Shown here piece by piece: positions 57,501 through 63,800 of a DNA stretch of 64,000 nt. The notes under the pieces were generated by a model. The model worked only from the letters and a program-made list of their open reading frames with translations. It was not told the origin of the DNA and made no database searches. Position 1 is the first letter of the stretch. Every line of letters starts with the position of its first letter. The position numbers were made by a program, and so were the translations under genes. The stretch comes from Siphonodentalium dalli. Lineage: Eukaryota; Mollusca; Scaphopoda; Gadilida; Siphonodentaliidae. The stretch is from positions 40,119,797 through 40,183,796 of the forward strand of contig CP136061.1 of assembly GCA_032622095.1 (NCBI GenBank), given 5' to 3'.

Positions 57501-60072
57501 GCTTACGACAAACAAATGGCAAGAAATTGTCAAACTAAGGGGCATAACTCAGGTAGGAAAAATCAACCGAAATGGATTTTCGAACGCGTCCGAGATATTG
57601 TGGCAGCCAACTCAGAAAACCAAAACTATTGAAATCGGTTAATATTTGTTCCAGTTATTGCACTTATGACAGAAAAATGGCGAGAAAACGTCAAATTAAG
57701 GGGCATAACTCAGGTAAGAAAATTCGGATGAAACTGGTTTTCAAACTCGTGCGAGATATTGTGGCAGCCAACTCATAAACAATTGAAAGTGTCAATGACA
57801 CTGTAGCTCAACTTGGGAAGGAGTTAATTTTTTGCTGAGCAATGAATAGAATTATGAAGAAGGAAAGTAAACTAGAGGTCACCCCAAAGATCCATATGCA
57901 GTTTGGTGATGATCGGATGAGGGATGTGGTCTGTAGGGTGTGCCAAAGGATTTAGTCATACAAAGAGTAAATTCCAAGATGGCCACTGGCGGCCATGTTT
58001 TTCAATGAATGTTGGTCAAAATAAGAGGCTCCCATCTAGAGGACATCCCGAAGATCCATATGAAGTTCGGTGGTGATTGGTAGAGTGATGTGGTCTGTAG
58101 GGTGTGCCAAAGGATTTAGTCATGCAAAGAGTAAAATCCAAGATGGCTGCCGGCAGCCATGTTTTTCATCAAAAATTGTTCAAATTCAATAGTTCCCATC
58201 TACAGGTGATCGTGTCTGCAAAATTAAAAATGATCTGGCCATAAATGCGTGCTGTAGGGTGTGCCGATGGATTCAAATCTGAAATCCAAGTTGGCTGCTG
58301 GCGGCCATGTTTTTCATCAAAATTCAGAAAAGTTTGATAGCTCCCATCTAGGTCACCCTGAAGCTACATATGAAGTTTGGTGAAGATCGGATGAGGGATG
58401 TGGCCTGTAGGGCATGCCAAAGGAAACTGTGGAATGATGTATGCATGCATGGATGACGGACGCCAACCCATGGCAATAGGTCAAGTTGTAAAGTTGAGCT
58501 ACAAATTATTGAAATCGGTTAAAATTGTTTGCACAGACGCCCAGATGGAGGGACAGTGCTGATTTCTGTAGTCCCCTGAAATTAATTCCATCTTCATCGA
58601 CAAAATTTATGCAAGATAGTAAGAGAGAATGATACCTTTTACCTTCGTGATATTTTAATATTTTTGAATCAAATTCAAATTGAATATTGGGACTGAATCG
58701 AATAACGAATTTAAAATCGAATATTCGCAGAATCCTGATTTGTTTATATGCATATACTCACAATGATTGTACATGCCAATGATTCCTGTCGGAGCAGAGA
58801 ACTGGATCCCTGTCAGCATACTCAGTCTCAGCATTAGTTCAAACCCTTCCTCTGTAATAGAAGAAATCTGGTCGATAAAATATCTTATTATCAATCCTGC
58901 AAATAGCATGTCTGTCATTTTCAGAATGAGGTCCCCAGAGGGTCAATTTAGTGATGCTATCCCGCACAGCGGGCTACAATCACCAAATTCACCCTCTGGA
59001 GATCTCATTCTGCTTAGGCCTCATCTTCTATCTATAGTGTCAAACTAACATTGTTTTTAGTTACATTTCCCTTCTAGGAAGTTTCTATATCCCCTAATTT
59101 GAAGAAGATAAAATTCATAATTGAGGTGCCCAATGGGCAAACATCACCAACTTCAACTGTGGAACTTCAATCTGATCCTAGATCTACCATAGCAGTTGAG
59201 GGCCTTAGCAGAATGAGGTCCCCAGAGGGTGAATTGAGGGCCTAAGCGGGCTTGCTTATTATATAAATATTGCTTTTATTATCCAAATACCAACTAAAAA
59301 GTAATATTATTGCGATCCGTCCCCAAATAACTGTTGGAAAATTTAAAGCTCGACATATTTCCATAACACTACAGTGCACAAAAAATGTCATCTTCATTTC
59401 AAATTTGATTCCATGATCAAGCCTTGAAATAGGGTGCCTGTCATTTGCAGAATGAGGTTCCCAGAGGGTGAATTTAGTGATGCTACCCCGCATAGCGGGC
59501 TAGCATCACCAAAGTCACCCTCTGGGAACCTCATTCTGCTGAGGTGTAAGCAGAATGAGGTCCCCAGAGGGTGATGCTTGGTGATGAATGGGGACGTCAT
59601 TCTGCAAATGACAGACACCCTATTTCAAGGCTTGTCCATGATGATGATGTCCACATTAACTGAAGTTATCATCCGAAAACAAAAATGAGCCAATATTCCT
59701 GTATACATATTCTGGTAAACATGGGAAACAAACCCAATATAAAATTTAATCGTACACACCAAATTTCAGTTCATTACAAAAATAAAAGGATGGACGGCTA
59801 GACATATGGAGAACCATATGGCTAGATTAACTAAATCATAATAATTGTTTTAAAATGGGCATATAAAAATAGATGACTCAAACTCACCACAAGCTCCCAA
59901 TGGCAAGAATACATCGAACTGTCCATCCTGCTCTGGAGGGAGAATCATGCTGGTAGCTGTCTCGAAGAACTCCCGCACCTGGCAGAGGTCCAGGGTTTCT
60001 AAGTTAACAATAGCCCCATGAACAACGGGTATCTCTCCCAGTTCCTCGCCATGGCAGAAGAGACCAATGCTC
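19920..60072 (-). CDS. ECT2L: ECT2L-like DH-PH RhoGEF gene, 14 exons, 5' end missing
   Basis: Fourteen exons on the minus strand join in consistent phase: 60072-59888, 58851-58762, 57056-56874, 56047-55944, 51990-51877, 50012-49850, 47128-46983, 43835-43690, 43024-42956, 40028-39804, 38305-38149, 26140-26052, 21561-21389, 20050-19920. Together they are 1975 nt and give 657 residues ending in a true stop. Seen: a DH domain at about residues 343-540 with conserved blocks (TSERDYL, IIFTDVLQML, TLQEMLLLPARRIGEYVSLL), then a PH domain at about 545-650 ending in a helix with the conserved Trp (EEQQNWVSLMEE). Known of the family: DH-PH proteins exchange GDP for GTP on Rho GTPases; ECT2L also has an N-terminal F-box. 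The C-terminal wording (PDSKFVRNGF, KREYICA) fits my memory of ECT2L better than ECT2 or FGD. The first exon begins one nucleotide into a codon, so more coding sequence lies upstream; no F-box exon is visible before 64000. Confidence 0.82.
21389..21561 (-). CDS. ECT2L: ECT2L-like exon M (residues 557-614), PH domain strands
   Basis: The acceptor is tgtcttacAG and the donor CCAAAT|GTAAGT (strong). It encodes VFKHVEMLGLYLFNDAVVIT, KRTSKNFPFSRAIEYIYKF and the run up to VPDSK. 'LYLFNDAVVIT' is the typical PH strand 2-3 hairpin. A 1.5-kb hAT element sits about 66 nt upstream of the acceptor. Confidence 0.92.
21635..23166. mobile_element. Non-autonomous hAT element, 1.53 kb
   Basis: Ends cagggtccgcgatg ... 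agcacaaaccctg are inverted. The flanking 8-bp duplications gttgtcac (21627-21634) and gttctcac (23167-23174) differ at one base. Sub-terminal ttgccaaat/atttggcaa motifs repeat at both ends. No transposase ORF. It shares its termini with 35127-35695. Confidence 0.85.
23305..23955. mobile_element. Degraded dispersed element with (ggacggacaga)n minisatellite
   Basis: Begins near tgtgcacttgcgtgctaaca and contains repeated ttgaaatcggttcatatttg-type segments. It ends with three 23-bp copies of gagaaagtgtgayggacaga cgc and the hairpin tatacccccc...gggggtata. It resembles non-autonomous non-LTR/SINE-like repeats common in invertebrates; family not identified. Confidence 0.45.
24294..25473. mobile_element. 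Non-autonomous hAT element, 1.18 kb, perfect 8-bp TSD
   Basis: The left end tagggctgggcgatat and right end ccgcccagcacta are inverted (tagtgctgggcgg). The flanks are identical 8-bp duplications atatctcc at 24286-24293 and 25474-25481. Sub-terminal tatcgcgata palindromes are present. No transposase ORF is convincing. Confidence 0.9.
26052..26140 (-). CDS. ECT2L: ECT2L-like exon L (residues 528-556), DH-PH linker helix
   Basis: The acceptor is tctgttccAG and the donor AATAGC|GTAAGT. It is 89 nt with an open frame encoding ALAEANRYLLKQLDCAHLKR and STEGVAHEIA, the last DH helix running into PH strand 1. GC+A completes Ala into exon M. A truncated TTAA-type MITE starts about 32 nt upstream of the acceptor. 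Confidence 0.88.
26173..26330. mobile_element. TTAA-type MITE, family C, right end lost
   Basis: Starts ttaaccctttcatgaaggga gctgcgctggtgcagcattaaag, then one palindromic module (gcattctcttatatatgcga). The right TIR is missing. It starts 32 nt upstream of the acceptor of ECT2L exon L. Confidence 0.7.
26746..26980. mobile_element. TTAA-type MITE, family B
   Basis: Left TIR ttaaccctttgagtgccagg, right TIR cctggcactcaaagggttaa: a perfect 20-bp inverted pair including TTAA. One complete palindromic module at 26789-26866. A CCCTTT terminus beside TTAA fits the piggyBac superfamily. Confidence 0.88.
27137..27559. mobile_element. TTAA-type MITE, family C, with expanded palindromic modules
   Basis: ttaaccctttcaggacggga ... 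agctccaacatggaagggttaa. Several partly degraded copies of the gcattctcttatatatgcga module inside, in a duplicated block of about 105 bp (27228-27420). Confidence 0.8.
27862..30535 (+). mobile_element. RTE-like element with degenerate ~145-bp internal repeats
   Basis: Opens actagcagggttacccggcg ttgcccagg and closes in (cagacaga)n followed by atagatatagatagtagg, the same plan as 16598-17207. From about 29100 to 30440 a block around ttggtggaaatcggcgctaa recurs roughly every 132-147 bp (near 29440, 29580, 29727, 29873, 30005, 30151, 30295). No reverse transcriptase ORF. Family assignment is inference. Confidence 0.5.
31546..32375. repeat. 57-bp satellite, about 15 nearly identical copies
   Basis: Unit accggacagttaatgattct plus ccgagtcagtatgggtgtgg plus aataaacacagttacat. 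Only isolated single-base differences are seen between units, so it has been recently amplified or homogenised. Because 57 is divisible by three and the minus frame has no stop, a 341-codon Cys-rich ORF runs through it; this is probably not a gene. Confidence 0.93.
32473..32872. mobile_element. TTAA-type MITE, family A, complete 400 bp
   Basis: Left TIR ttaaccctttacccaacaaa, right TIR tgttgggtaaagggttaa, with TTAA at both borders. It contains gccaaaaccggccaaa and two palindromic modules in opposite order (32628-32692 and 32775-32847) around a T-rich centre. Reference copy for the family. Confidence 0.9.
33235..33693. mobile_element. TTAA-type MITE, family B, inside a 40-bp tandem duplication
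   Basis: Left TIR ttaaccctttcagtgccagg and right TIR cctggcactgaaagggttaa. The flank ttaagggctactttgaatat occurs at 33184 and again directly after the element, so the element inserted into the TTAA of the second copy of a 40-bp duplication; the first copy shows the empty site. One palindromic module. Confidence 0.88.
34271..34649. mobile_element. TTAA-type MITE, family A
   Basis: About 380 bp with the same ends and layout as 32473-32872. The second palindromic module has lost its right arm (gtcgaccatag joined directly to gcacagggc). Confidence 0.88.
34739..35126 (-). mobile_element. tRNA-derived SINE
   Basis: On the minus strand the head contains a box-A-like tggtccagtggttagaat and a box-B-like gggttcgcagc with tRNA-like spacing, i.e. 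an internal RNA polymerase III promoter. The body has gacccttgagtaaggtcgct; the tail is cgctatataaaactgg then an (att)n-like run. This is the layout of tRNA-headed animal SINEs. Its 5' end is interrupted by the hAT element at 35127. Confidence 0.75.
35127..35695. mobile_element. Non-autonomous hAT element, 569 bp, in the SINE head
   Basis: Ends cagggttcgcgctg ... cagcgcggaccctg are inverted; the flanking 8-bp duplications accacaga (35119-35126) and accacgga (35696-35703) differ at one base. Same family as 21635-23166 (shared ttgccaatggcaaa sub-terminal motif). Confidence 0.88.
35887..36092. repeat. 42-bp minisatellite, 5 copies
   Basis: Unit tatattgttaaaatgacact plus ccctcttcttgtcaatagggta; open in several frames because 42 is a multiple of three. 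Confidence 0.88.
36316..36442. repeat. Fold-back palindrome
   Basis: cgggacacttagtggtcaga tatggtgtcatgtgag is matched by an inverted arm ending accactaggcgtccc; arms of about 40 bp. Confidence 0.7.
37657..37772. repeat. 23-bp minisatellite, 5 copies
   Basis: Unit gatttggtgggaatctataa agt, identical copies. Confidence 0.88.
37950..38071. mobile_element. TTAA-type MITE, family C, short internally deleted copy
   Basis: ttaacactatcatgaccgga ... agctccagtcatggaagggttaa with half a palindromic module between. It ends 78 nt from the donor of ECT2L exon K. Confidence 0.75.
38149..38305 (-). CDS. ECT2L: ECT2L-like exon K (residues 475-527), DH CR3 helix
   Basis: The acceptor is atgattgtAG and the donor AGAGAG|GTTCGT (weak). 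It encodes LQEMLLLPARRIGEYVSLLK then ELHTPKTHPDRGDL, the most diagnostic DH segment (family pattern: L..LL..P..R...Y..LL). It ends at a codon border, matching exon L across a 12-kb intron. Confidence 0.9.
38407..38820. mobile_element. Fold-back element, family E (gcagaatgaggtccccag)
   Basis: Two inverted-repeat cores (38443-38517 and 38692-38797), each with gaatgaggtcccca...gggtgaatttagtgat and its inverse. Relatives are at 42121, 44647, 55450, 58898 and 59418. Confidence 0.7.
39510..39773. mobile_element. TTAA-type MITE, fourth TIR family
   Basis: ttaaccctttcaatactaaat ... atttagtatattttagaaagggttaa with TTAA borders. It lacks the palindromic module. A partial relative is at 57240-57370. 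It lies 30 nt inside the intron from the donor of exon J. Confidence 0.75.
39804..40028 (-). CDS. ECT2L: ECT2L-like exon J (residues 400-474), DH core
   Basis: The acceptor is tcttttcAG and the donor ATGAC|GTAAGT (strong). It encodes ELIEDLRSRCGDWDAQ, GDLFVKFSSHLKVYSNFINN and STAFRAFMKRHNRVPQTKMM, the second conserved DH region. Its phase joins exon I (AA+A gives Lys) and exon K (AC+G gives Thr). A TTAA-flanked MITE starts 30 nt into the downstream intron. Confidence 0.9.
41492..41737 (+). pseudogene. Broken zinc-binding (CxxC...CxxC) coding relic
   Basis: One frame reads EDNICRVCDYSFSGDEL and on to ALELFKSIKLSHF, is stopped by TAA at 41651-41653, then continues in the same frame as DYFFTTNNLICKPCYNKVNQ to TGA at 41735. 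Two CxxC pairs about 56 residues apart suggest a zinc-binding domain. Another in-frame TGA lies just upstream (41489-41491). I do not recognise the family; it may be a captured host exon or a transposon gene. Confidence 0.45.
42121..42374. mobile_element. Fold-back element, family E, complete
   Basis: Outer arms caagccttgaaatagggtgt and inverse acaccctatttcaaggcttg; inner arms gcagaatgaggtccccaga. It is a nearly perfect palindrome of about 254 bp with two sub-hairpins. Confidence 0.82.
42557..42945. mobile_element. TTAA-type MITE, family A, reverse orientation
   Basis: ttaaccctttacccaacaga ... ggccggtttgttgggtaaagggttaa with two palindromic modules. It starts 10 nt into the intron after the donor of ECT2L exon I. 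Confidence 0.88.
42956..43024 (-). CDS. ECT2L: ECT2L-like exon I (residues 377-399), DH helix
   Basis: A 69-nt exon found by phase and domain logic: the DH fold needs a 'xxIFxDIxxILxL' segment between exons H and J, and this supplies GIISSQNLQIIFTDVLQMLA. The acceptor is aactttcAG and the donor AGCAA|GTAGGT. A piggyBac-type MITE begins only 10 nt into the downstream intron, and a 22-bp minisatellite lies just upstream of the acceptor. Confidence 0.85.
43070..43213. repeat. 22-bp minisatellite, 6-7 copies
   Basis: Unit aagatatacgacaagctgta ta; located 45 nt upstream of the exon I acceptor. Confidence 0.85.
43690..43835 (-). CDS. ECT2L: ECT2L-like exon H (residues 329-376), start of DH domain
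   Basis: The acceptor is tttatacAG and the donor AACAG|GTTTGT. It encodes TPKQFTDHPEKRTPIAMEIL then TSERDYLRMLQAIRDVYYKP, the first conserved helix of the DH (RhoGEF) fold, where the Glu of 'xSExxYL' normally contacts the GTPase switch. The two-nucleotide overhang completes an Arg codon in exon I. Confidence 0.88.
44647..44790. mobile_element. Fold-back element, family E, partial
   Basis: gcaagcctgaaaatagcgtg, then gcagaatgaggtccccagag and its inverse; the outer right arm is missing. Confidence 0.7.
45545..46988 (-). repeat. 37-bp satellite, about 39 copies, each carrying a 5' splice site
   Basis: On the minus strand the unit is agactagtgagtattactat gaggatattaccagggt. The first copy overlaps the end of ECT2L exon G (AGACTG|GTGAGTATTAC), so every unit repeats the last six exon bases, the donor and about 31 nt of intron. 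Most units read CTA|GTGAGT; about five keep the exon's CTG|GTGAGT. A few units have one-base deletions. Confidence 0.95.
46983..47128 (-). CDS. ECT2L: ECT2L-like exon G (residues 280-328), basic linker before DH
   Basis: The acceptor is tgtcgacAG and the donor AGACTG|GTGAGT (strong). It encodes a Lys-rich linker (GRKDKGNEKVDKWLDK, KQKKHVTIKPEQMSIRFG) ending in GRFDRL. The last six exon nucleotides plus the donor are repeated about 39 times in the 37-bp satellite that starts at its 3' border. Reading through the donor meets an in-frame TAG 30 nt downstream. Confidence 0.85.
47230..48330. other. Intron sequence without recognised gene
   Basis: Holds an A9/T18-like tract at 47719-47748 and the fold-back at 47833-47972; otherwise nothing identifiable. 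Confidence 0.5.
47833..47972. repeat. Fold-back palindrome
   Basis: atgtagctagtgtca and actgtttatgtccgtgaggg are matched by inverse arms ccccgagtggacataaacag and cattagctacat. Confidence 0.7.
48335..48546. mobile_element. TA-flanked mariner-type fold-back MITE, copy 4
   Basis: cagtaatgctccaagtaatc ... cttaagcaatactg with TA flanks; nearly perfect long inverted arms meeting at ctctccctgagag. Confidence 0.8.
48722..48881. mobile_element. 160-bp nearly perfect palindrome
   Basis: Arms tatcgctgcagtgaattgat ... gaggtcagatcgctggatca and their inverse, with a small loop gagccgccgcaggcgtc. CpG-rich compared with its surroundings; a possible fold-back MITE. Confidence 0.78.
49539..49761. mobile_element. 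TTAA-type MITE, family B, fully palindromic
   Basis: ttaaccctttcagtgccaag ... cttggcactgaaagagttaa. The whole 223 bp is a single inverted repeat around ctcttagagctatacagctc; it lacks the shared palindromic module. It ends 88 nt from the donor of exon F. Confidence 0.85.
49850..50012 (-). CDS. ECT2L: ECT2L-like exon F (residues 226-279), acidic linker
   Basis: The acceptor is tttcatcAG and the donor ACAG|GTATAG (weak). It encodes LGDLDLQTPRGYTPRYDD and then an Asp/Glu-rich run (EDDIEEDIEEE...DEDKDVDDT), which is probably disordered. The one-nucleotide overhang completes a Glu codon with exon G. A palindromic TTAA-flanked MITE ends 88 nt into the downstream intron. Confidence 0.8.
50050..51860. 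other. Intron sequence without recognised gene
   Basis: AT-rich. There is a 45-bp tandem duplication near 50223-50297 (gtcaacaaacaaggctaatc). No ORF or mobile element is recognised. Confidence 0.5.
51877..51990 (-). CDS. ECT2L: ECT2L-like exon E (residues 188-225), second half of Dpy-30-like motif
   Basis: The acceptor is aaatttcAG and the donor TCTGGG|GTAAGA. It is exactly 38 codons, phase 0 on both sides. It begins VNPLEFLGNFLLERAG and continues into a Ser/Arg-rich linker (SSMRGTVSSKRSSTLRD), a plausible phosphorylation-rich region. A Helitron begins 35 nt upstream of its acceptor. Confidence 0.82.
52026..53277 (+). mobile_element. Non-autonomous Helitron, copy 1 (1252 bp)
   Basis: The 5' end is a|tctatatatataaaaccca. 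The 3' end has a short hairpin cccgtcattttgatggg, then caatccccctag-type ending in ctag|t. TC...CTRR ends, a hairpin just before the 3' end and insertion between A and T (52025/53278) without duplication are the Helitron criteria. No Rep-helicase. Rolling-circle transposition by a partner is inferred. Confidence 0.82.
53420..54683 (+). mobile_element. Non-autonomous Helitron, copy 2 (1264 bp)
   Basis: Same family and orientation as copy 1: a|tctatagatatgaaacccgt at the 5' end, hairpin cccgtcatttttacggg and caatcccctag|t at the 3' end, between A (53419) and T (54684). Only 142 bp separate the two copies. Confidence 0.82.
55018..55398. mobile_element. Nested MITEs: family A inside a mariner-type MITE
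   Basis: The outer left end cagtaatgccctgaataatc (TA at 55016) and outer right end ggagtcgattatttagagcattactg (TA at 55399) belong to the mariner-type fold-back. Between them is a family A MITE lacking its first ~57 bp and ending tgttgggtaaagggttaa at 55372. The insertion used the ctgtggTTAAggagtc site present in intact mariner-type copies; a later deletion removed both left arms. Confidence 0.82.
55450..55900. mobile_element. Fold-back element, family E, long
   Basis: Outer arms ctgagaatatggtgctggaa and inverse ccagcaccatattctcag; inner gcagaatgaggtcccc arms. It ends about 45 nt from the donor of ECT2L exon D. Confidence 0.75.
55944..56047 (-). CDS. ECT2L: ECT2L-like exon D (residues 153-187), first half of a Dpy-30-like motif
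   Basis: The acceptor is tgtttacAG and the donor AAAAAT|GTAAGT (strong). It encodes QLLFDVLGMTDIQGMQDI and then PLIDGMRRLGDQKN. With the start of the next exon (VNPLEFLGNFLLER) this reads like the Dpy-30 pattern: a leucine helix, a short loop, NPxEFL, then a second helix ending in LL. The domain call is inference. A fold-back element ends about 45 nt beyond the donor. Confidence 0.82.
56297..56682. mobile_element. TTAA-type MITE, family A, altered ends
   Basis: The interior is as in 32473-32872 (two palindromic modules, ggccggttttggccgg), but the termini are changed: 'tatgacttccca' occurs on both sides in place of the first TIR bases, and TTAA is lost. Confidence 0.78.
56874..57056 (-). CDS. 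ECT2L: ECT2L-like exon C (residues 92-152)
   Basis: The acceptor is tatttcAG and the donor ACAG|GTCTGT (weak). It encodes DTEWSLNYREGSPVRVYF followed by a long amphipathic helix (KVWANVADQAVEAVYNCKEN and on to FDQAQQDV). Its phase joins exons B and D. Confidence 0.82.
57400..58570. mobile_element. Degenerate element with ~150-bp internal repeats
   Basis: Blocks such as gggatgtggtctgtagggtg tgccaaaggatttagtcat ... ccaagatggcygcyggcagccatgttttt recur near 57930, 58090, 58250 and 58390. The motif ccaagatggccgctggcagc also occurs near 30945. No ORF. Confidence 0.5.
58762..58851 (-). CDS. ECT2L: ECT2L-like exon B (residues 62-91)
   Basis: The acceptor is tctattacAG and the donor CATT|GTGAGT. Its phase matches exon A (G+AG gives Glu) and exon C (T+TG gives Leu). 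It encodes EEGFELMLRLSMLTGIQF and then a Gly-rich turn (SAPTGIIGMYN). A fold-back MITE begins about 45 nt upstream of its acceptor. Confidence 0.8.
58898..59240. mobile_element. Fold-back element, family E, diverged
   Basis: cctgcaaatagcatgtctgt, cagaatgaggtccccagagg and inverse arms, with a second core start near 59209. It begins about 45 nt upstream of the exon B acceptor. Confidence 0.65.
59418..59634. mobile_element. Fold-back element, family E, complete
   Basis: caagccttgaaatagggtgc ... acaccctatttcaaggcttg, the same structure as 42121-42374. Confidence 0.8.
59888..60072 (-). CDS. ECT2L: ECT2L-like exon A (residues 1-61 of the visible part)
   Basis: The acceptor is ttttattAG and the donor TGTG|GTGAGT. 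The exon starts with one leftover nucleotide and ends with one. It encodes an alternating hydrophobic/charged stretch, including EIPVVHGAIVNLETLDL and QFDVFLPLGAC, which looks like alpha/beta core. I do not recognise a named domain. It is the most upstream exon that can be chained, and its phase requires two nucleotides from an exon not identified. Confidence 0.8.
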
Positions 60073-60802
60073 CTAATAAAACAAATACAAGACATGACAT
60101 GATGGATGCGAAAAATCCCATTCTTCTCTCTCAAGTCTCAAGTTTTTAGCTCAGAACGAATCATATGCATGGGGGGGGCGCAATATACAGTTGTCTCCCA
60201 CACTTGAGTGAGACATTATATAGTTCTCGTCTGCGCTTGATGGAGACATGGGGATTTGTCGCCCTCTCAAGACACCAGAGGGTCGCTAGGCCCAAAGGTG
60301 ACAGGAGTACACACGTACTTTAATGCCAGGCAAAGTTTTTGTGTATATTCTTTAATCCAGTTAGAAGAGTTAATTTTATGTTTGAATCCTCACTTTTCAA
60401 AAATAAAATGTTCAATTTTTTTAATCAATTAACACATCCATCATTTGCGTAGATATTTTCCAGTCAGTTTGATGGTCGCATGGTGGGAATCAGTTCACAG
60501 ATTCATAAAGAAATTTTGAAGTAGAGTAGCCATGTGGCAAAATTTTCGGATTTGGTTTAAATGAGCGTAGACGTGTTAATTTCAAGAACGCTAAAATATG
60601 AAACTAACAAGTTTTGGTGGTGCAAAAGAAATTGACAACTGTTACGCAATTAACATAAGGATATTCTTGTGAAGTCCGAAGAATGTATAGCCGAAAGGAA
60701 ATTTTATTTCGTAACGACTTATTCAAACCAGATACCATTAGGATTCCAATCCAGCGTCTTCCTTTAATCGCAATATATATAAATAGAAGCATTTTTTCGG
60801 TA

Positions 60803-60814
60803 TGCGCATGCGCA
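60803..60814. promoter_or_regulatory. Perfect NRF1-like palindrome
   Basis: TGCGCATGCGCA, the NRF1 consensus, in an otherwise AT-rich stretch, with a gtccgccatta motif (YY1-like) about 65 nt downstream. It is compatible with a promoter about 0.7 kb upstream of the first recognised ECT2L exon, but no transcript start can be shown. Confidence 0.35.
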
Positions 60815-63800
60815 ACGAAACTTCTAGATTCTAACTCTCGTGGAAACGAGACATTCCATCTTCAATTTCGGTGTCCGCCATTAAACATCGCAATTTGACT
60901 TGCTCCGTTATTTTGAAACGGAATTAGTGTTTTTAACACGCTATTCAGGAATGGAACTAACTCCGAACTGCTTGAAACGTGACAATAATGAACAAACGTT
61001 CGCGACAGTTCGTCGTCACAGCAAACTTCAGATTTGAACGATGAAATTGATCTCCCTTCATTTCCGGCTTGAAACGAGTTTTTAAAAGAGTTAACGACCG
61101 TTTCACGACAGTTATTTGTCACAGCAATCTTTCGATTGAAACATGAAATCTCATCTTGGAGATGACATGAACACGAGTCCTGACTCAATCGGGGAAGACC
61201 CGGTGTATGAGTACGACTCTAAGCAGAATGATGTCTGATGAAATGACAATTCTGTACTTTCGGACTCTACTACAATTATCTTTGCATTTTGCAAGTCCCA
61301 GTGTATAAATCATCACCATATTTATCAACAGATGATTCGCTAGTTGTATGGTGCAACTGTCGGAGGATAATGCAGACACTGACATTTTGTCCAGATGTAC
61401 CAATCTGTCATGATACAGGACAGCACAGACTTATTTCCAATCATTACGTGCATACAAAGTTTTGAGGCATTCATGTAGACCTGACAAAACTACTATTTGT
61501 GTGACTTCGTACAATGACAATTCTGTTGCATTAATTTCCCGCGCATGGGTCATGACACAGAAGAATTTCGGACAGTACCTACTCTCAATCGTTTGAAGAG
61601 AATGGGGTACTTCTATCACTTTATTGATATTGTTCGGTTGTGCCAATGACTTTCGACATCCAACAGAACCCACATGAAGAGATACTGATCACTTCTATGT
61701 TACCGGCATCAGGTACATAGTTAACTTTTGGAATGTATGACTTCTCGAGATCACCAGAGGATAACTGTGGTCATCAGGTCAAGGTCATTTAGTATGTCAA
61801 ATATGGCTGGGGCTCTCTGACACAAGGTGTGTCAATATGCCGAGCTCTGTCAGACACTGAACTTGATGACGTCGTTAAACGTCAATGCTTCTAACCTTCC
61901 AATATCTGGGAGTATTTTATGAAGGTTACCGTACTTTGTAACATCATAATCGTATTCTAGGCACCAGTAATATTTCAATACACGTCTAGATTCAATTCTT
62001 ATCAACATAGGAAAAGGTTAACTCAAGGTACTGAACACTCTGACCTGGGGTTACTGATTGGACTTCCTCGATTTCTTGAACCCGACCAACTCGAATGAAC
62101 ATCGACATTGATGGCACGGAAAATTCATAATAGAACCAGTTACATGTACGTCTCTCTCAACTGGGTTTTACCGTCCTCGGTTCCCAGTCAAACTAACTGG
62201 ACAAATACGTTGTACGTCTAGTATAATGAACCATAAATATATAGTTCACTGTTCACCATTTCGAACTGGACACCTGATCAGAGGTGCTGCAATGATCCGG
62301 TATCGTTAATTTGCAGTACTTGTCCTAACACTTTAATTACAGTGCTACCTTTATTGTTTTGTTTTTCATGTACCGATATGTTCAAAACACACCGTCCTTG
62401 CATGTCCATGTACCGGTATATCAGTTTCCGATTTCGAACCTGTTCGTGGCAATTTCTAGTACGTTATTTTGGGGTAGAACCGAGTTTTTGCCACATAGTC
62501 TCGGTCACATTAAATCTTTCGCTCTCTCGGTATTAGCCTGGATCTGCCTAAATTTATCATTCACTAATTACTCGAACGCGTCAGTGTCATAATTCCGATA
62601 AGTCACTTGTTCATGTGTACCTATTGGGAAATATTTTCCGACTACGGATGGCCTGATTCTTCCGATACCGTAATAATCCGGAACAACCATACCTGTAGCT
62701 TTTATATATTGGTTCCAGGAAAGAACGAACACACTGAATGTCTCACCAGAGGGTTACAATCCGGGAATACATTCGCTTTCTCGGGGTTATCTCTTGACAC
62801 TGATGTTGTATCACAATTATGTTTCCGAATGCGACCGATTCAGTTACATCTTCTCCAATATTATCTCCTTACCACAAGCATCCCTCTGTATCAGATCGGG
62901 GCTCGAATTCTGGTGAGAACCAGAATCTTGATTCTTAGTTTGATTTTCGTGAAAGCAATTGTTTCACTTTCGGAAGTATATTTGATTTGCATAAACCTTC
63001 TGGGTTTTATGGCCTGCATGTTACAATTGTTGTCCAGGCCTCTCTCCGACTTTACATTTAACAACATTTATCGGGTACCGCTCTTTTGGTCCCGGTAACA
63101 AGAATCTTATCACTAACCGCTCCATCTTGGACTTGGCGATGGGGTTGTTATATGGGTCAACAAATTAGTCAAAACCACCAGTGACCAGTGGAGAAATGTC
63201 AACATATCACTGACTAGAAATGACGGCAGACTTGAGCAGGTTCCTGCTTTTATTACCTCAACGTTTATTTGTCAAGTGACATAAGTTCGTTCTACTTCAC
63301 TAGACACCTAGCAGTCTGTCAGTCACCCAGAATATCCACCAGCCGGGTGGGACAGAATGTGTATGGTTGTGTCGTCTGCCTATACCGTACAACTTTAGAA
63401 TCTGAAATTAAGACACAACTGTCTTCTAATATCAGCTCATGTAGCAGGGAACGTCTTCACTACCAGGTAGAAGATTACTTTAGTCATCTGATATCTTTAT
63501 CGTCCCACTAATGGGAATTCGATCAGGTAGTCTCGGCGATCTTTCAACTTTGAGAGATTCCCGGGATCATTCTGCCTATCTTTGATGAACGAAAAATGAG
63601 CACATAATTGTTCGTGGAAATCACTACCTCAACTTGAGTGGTTGTTATCCTCAATCTATCGATAGGACAATCTGATGGCATATGCATCTTCTCCAATACA
63701 GTTGAGACCACAGGTCCTCACTTATATTCCATGGACAAATTGCACAATATTATAATAGTGCTTGCTCCCTGTTGACATCGTCAGTATTGACATACCCAAC

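Noticed and set aside
60862-61673. Minus-strand ORFs as the missing 5' ECT2L exons
   Set aside because: They show no F-box-like sequence and no donor giving the two-nucleotide phase needed by exon A.
62607-63098. 163-codon plus-strand ORF with hydrophobic segments
   Set aside because: No recognisable domain, no homologous-looking motif, not flanked by splice signals; ORFs of this size are expected by chance at this base composition.
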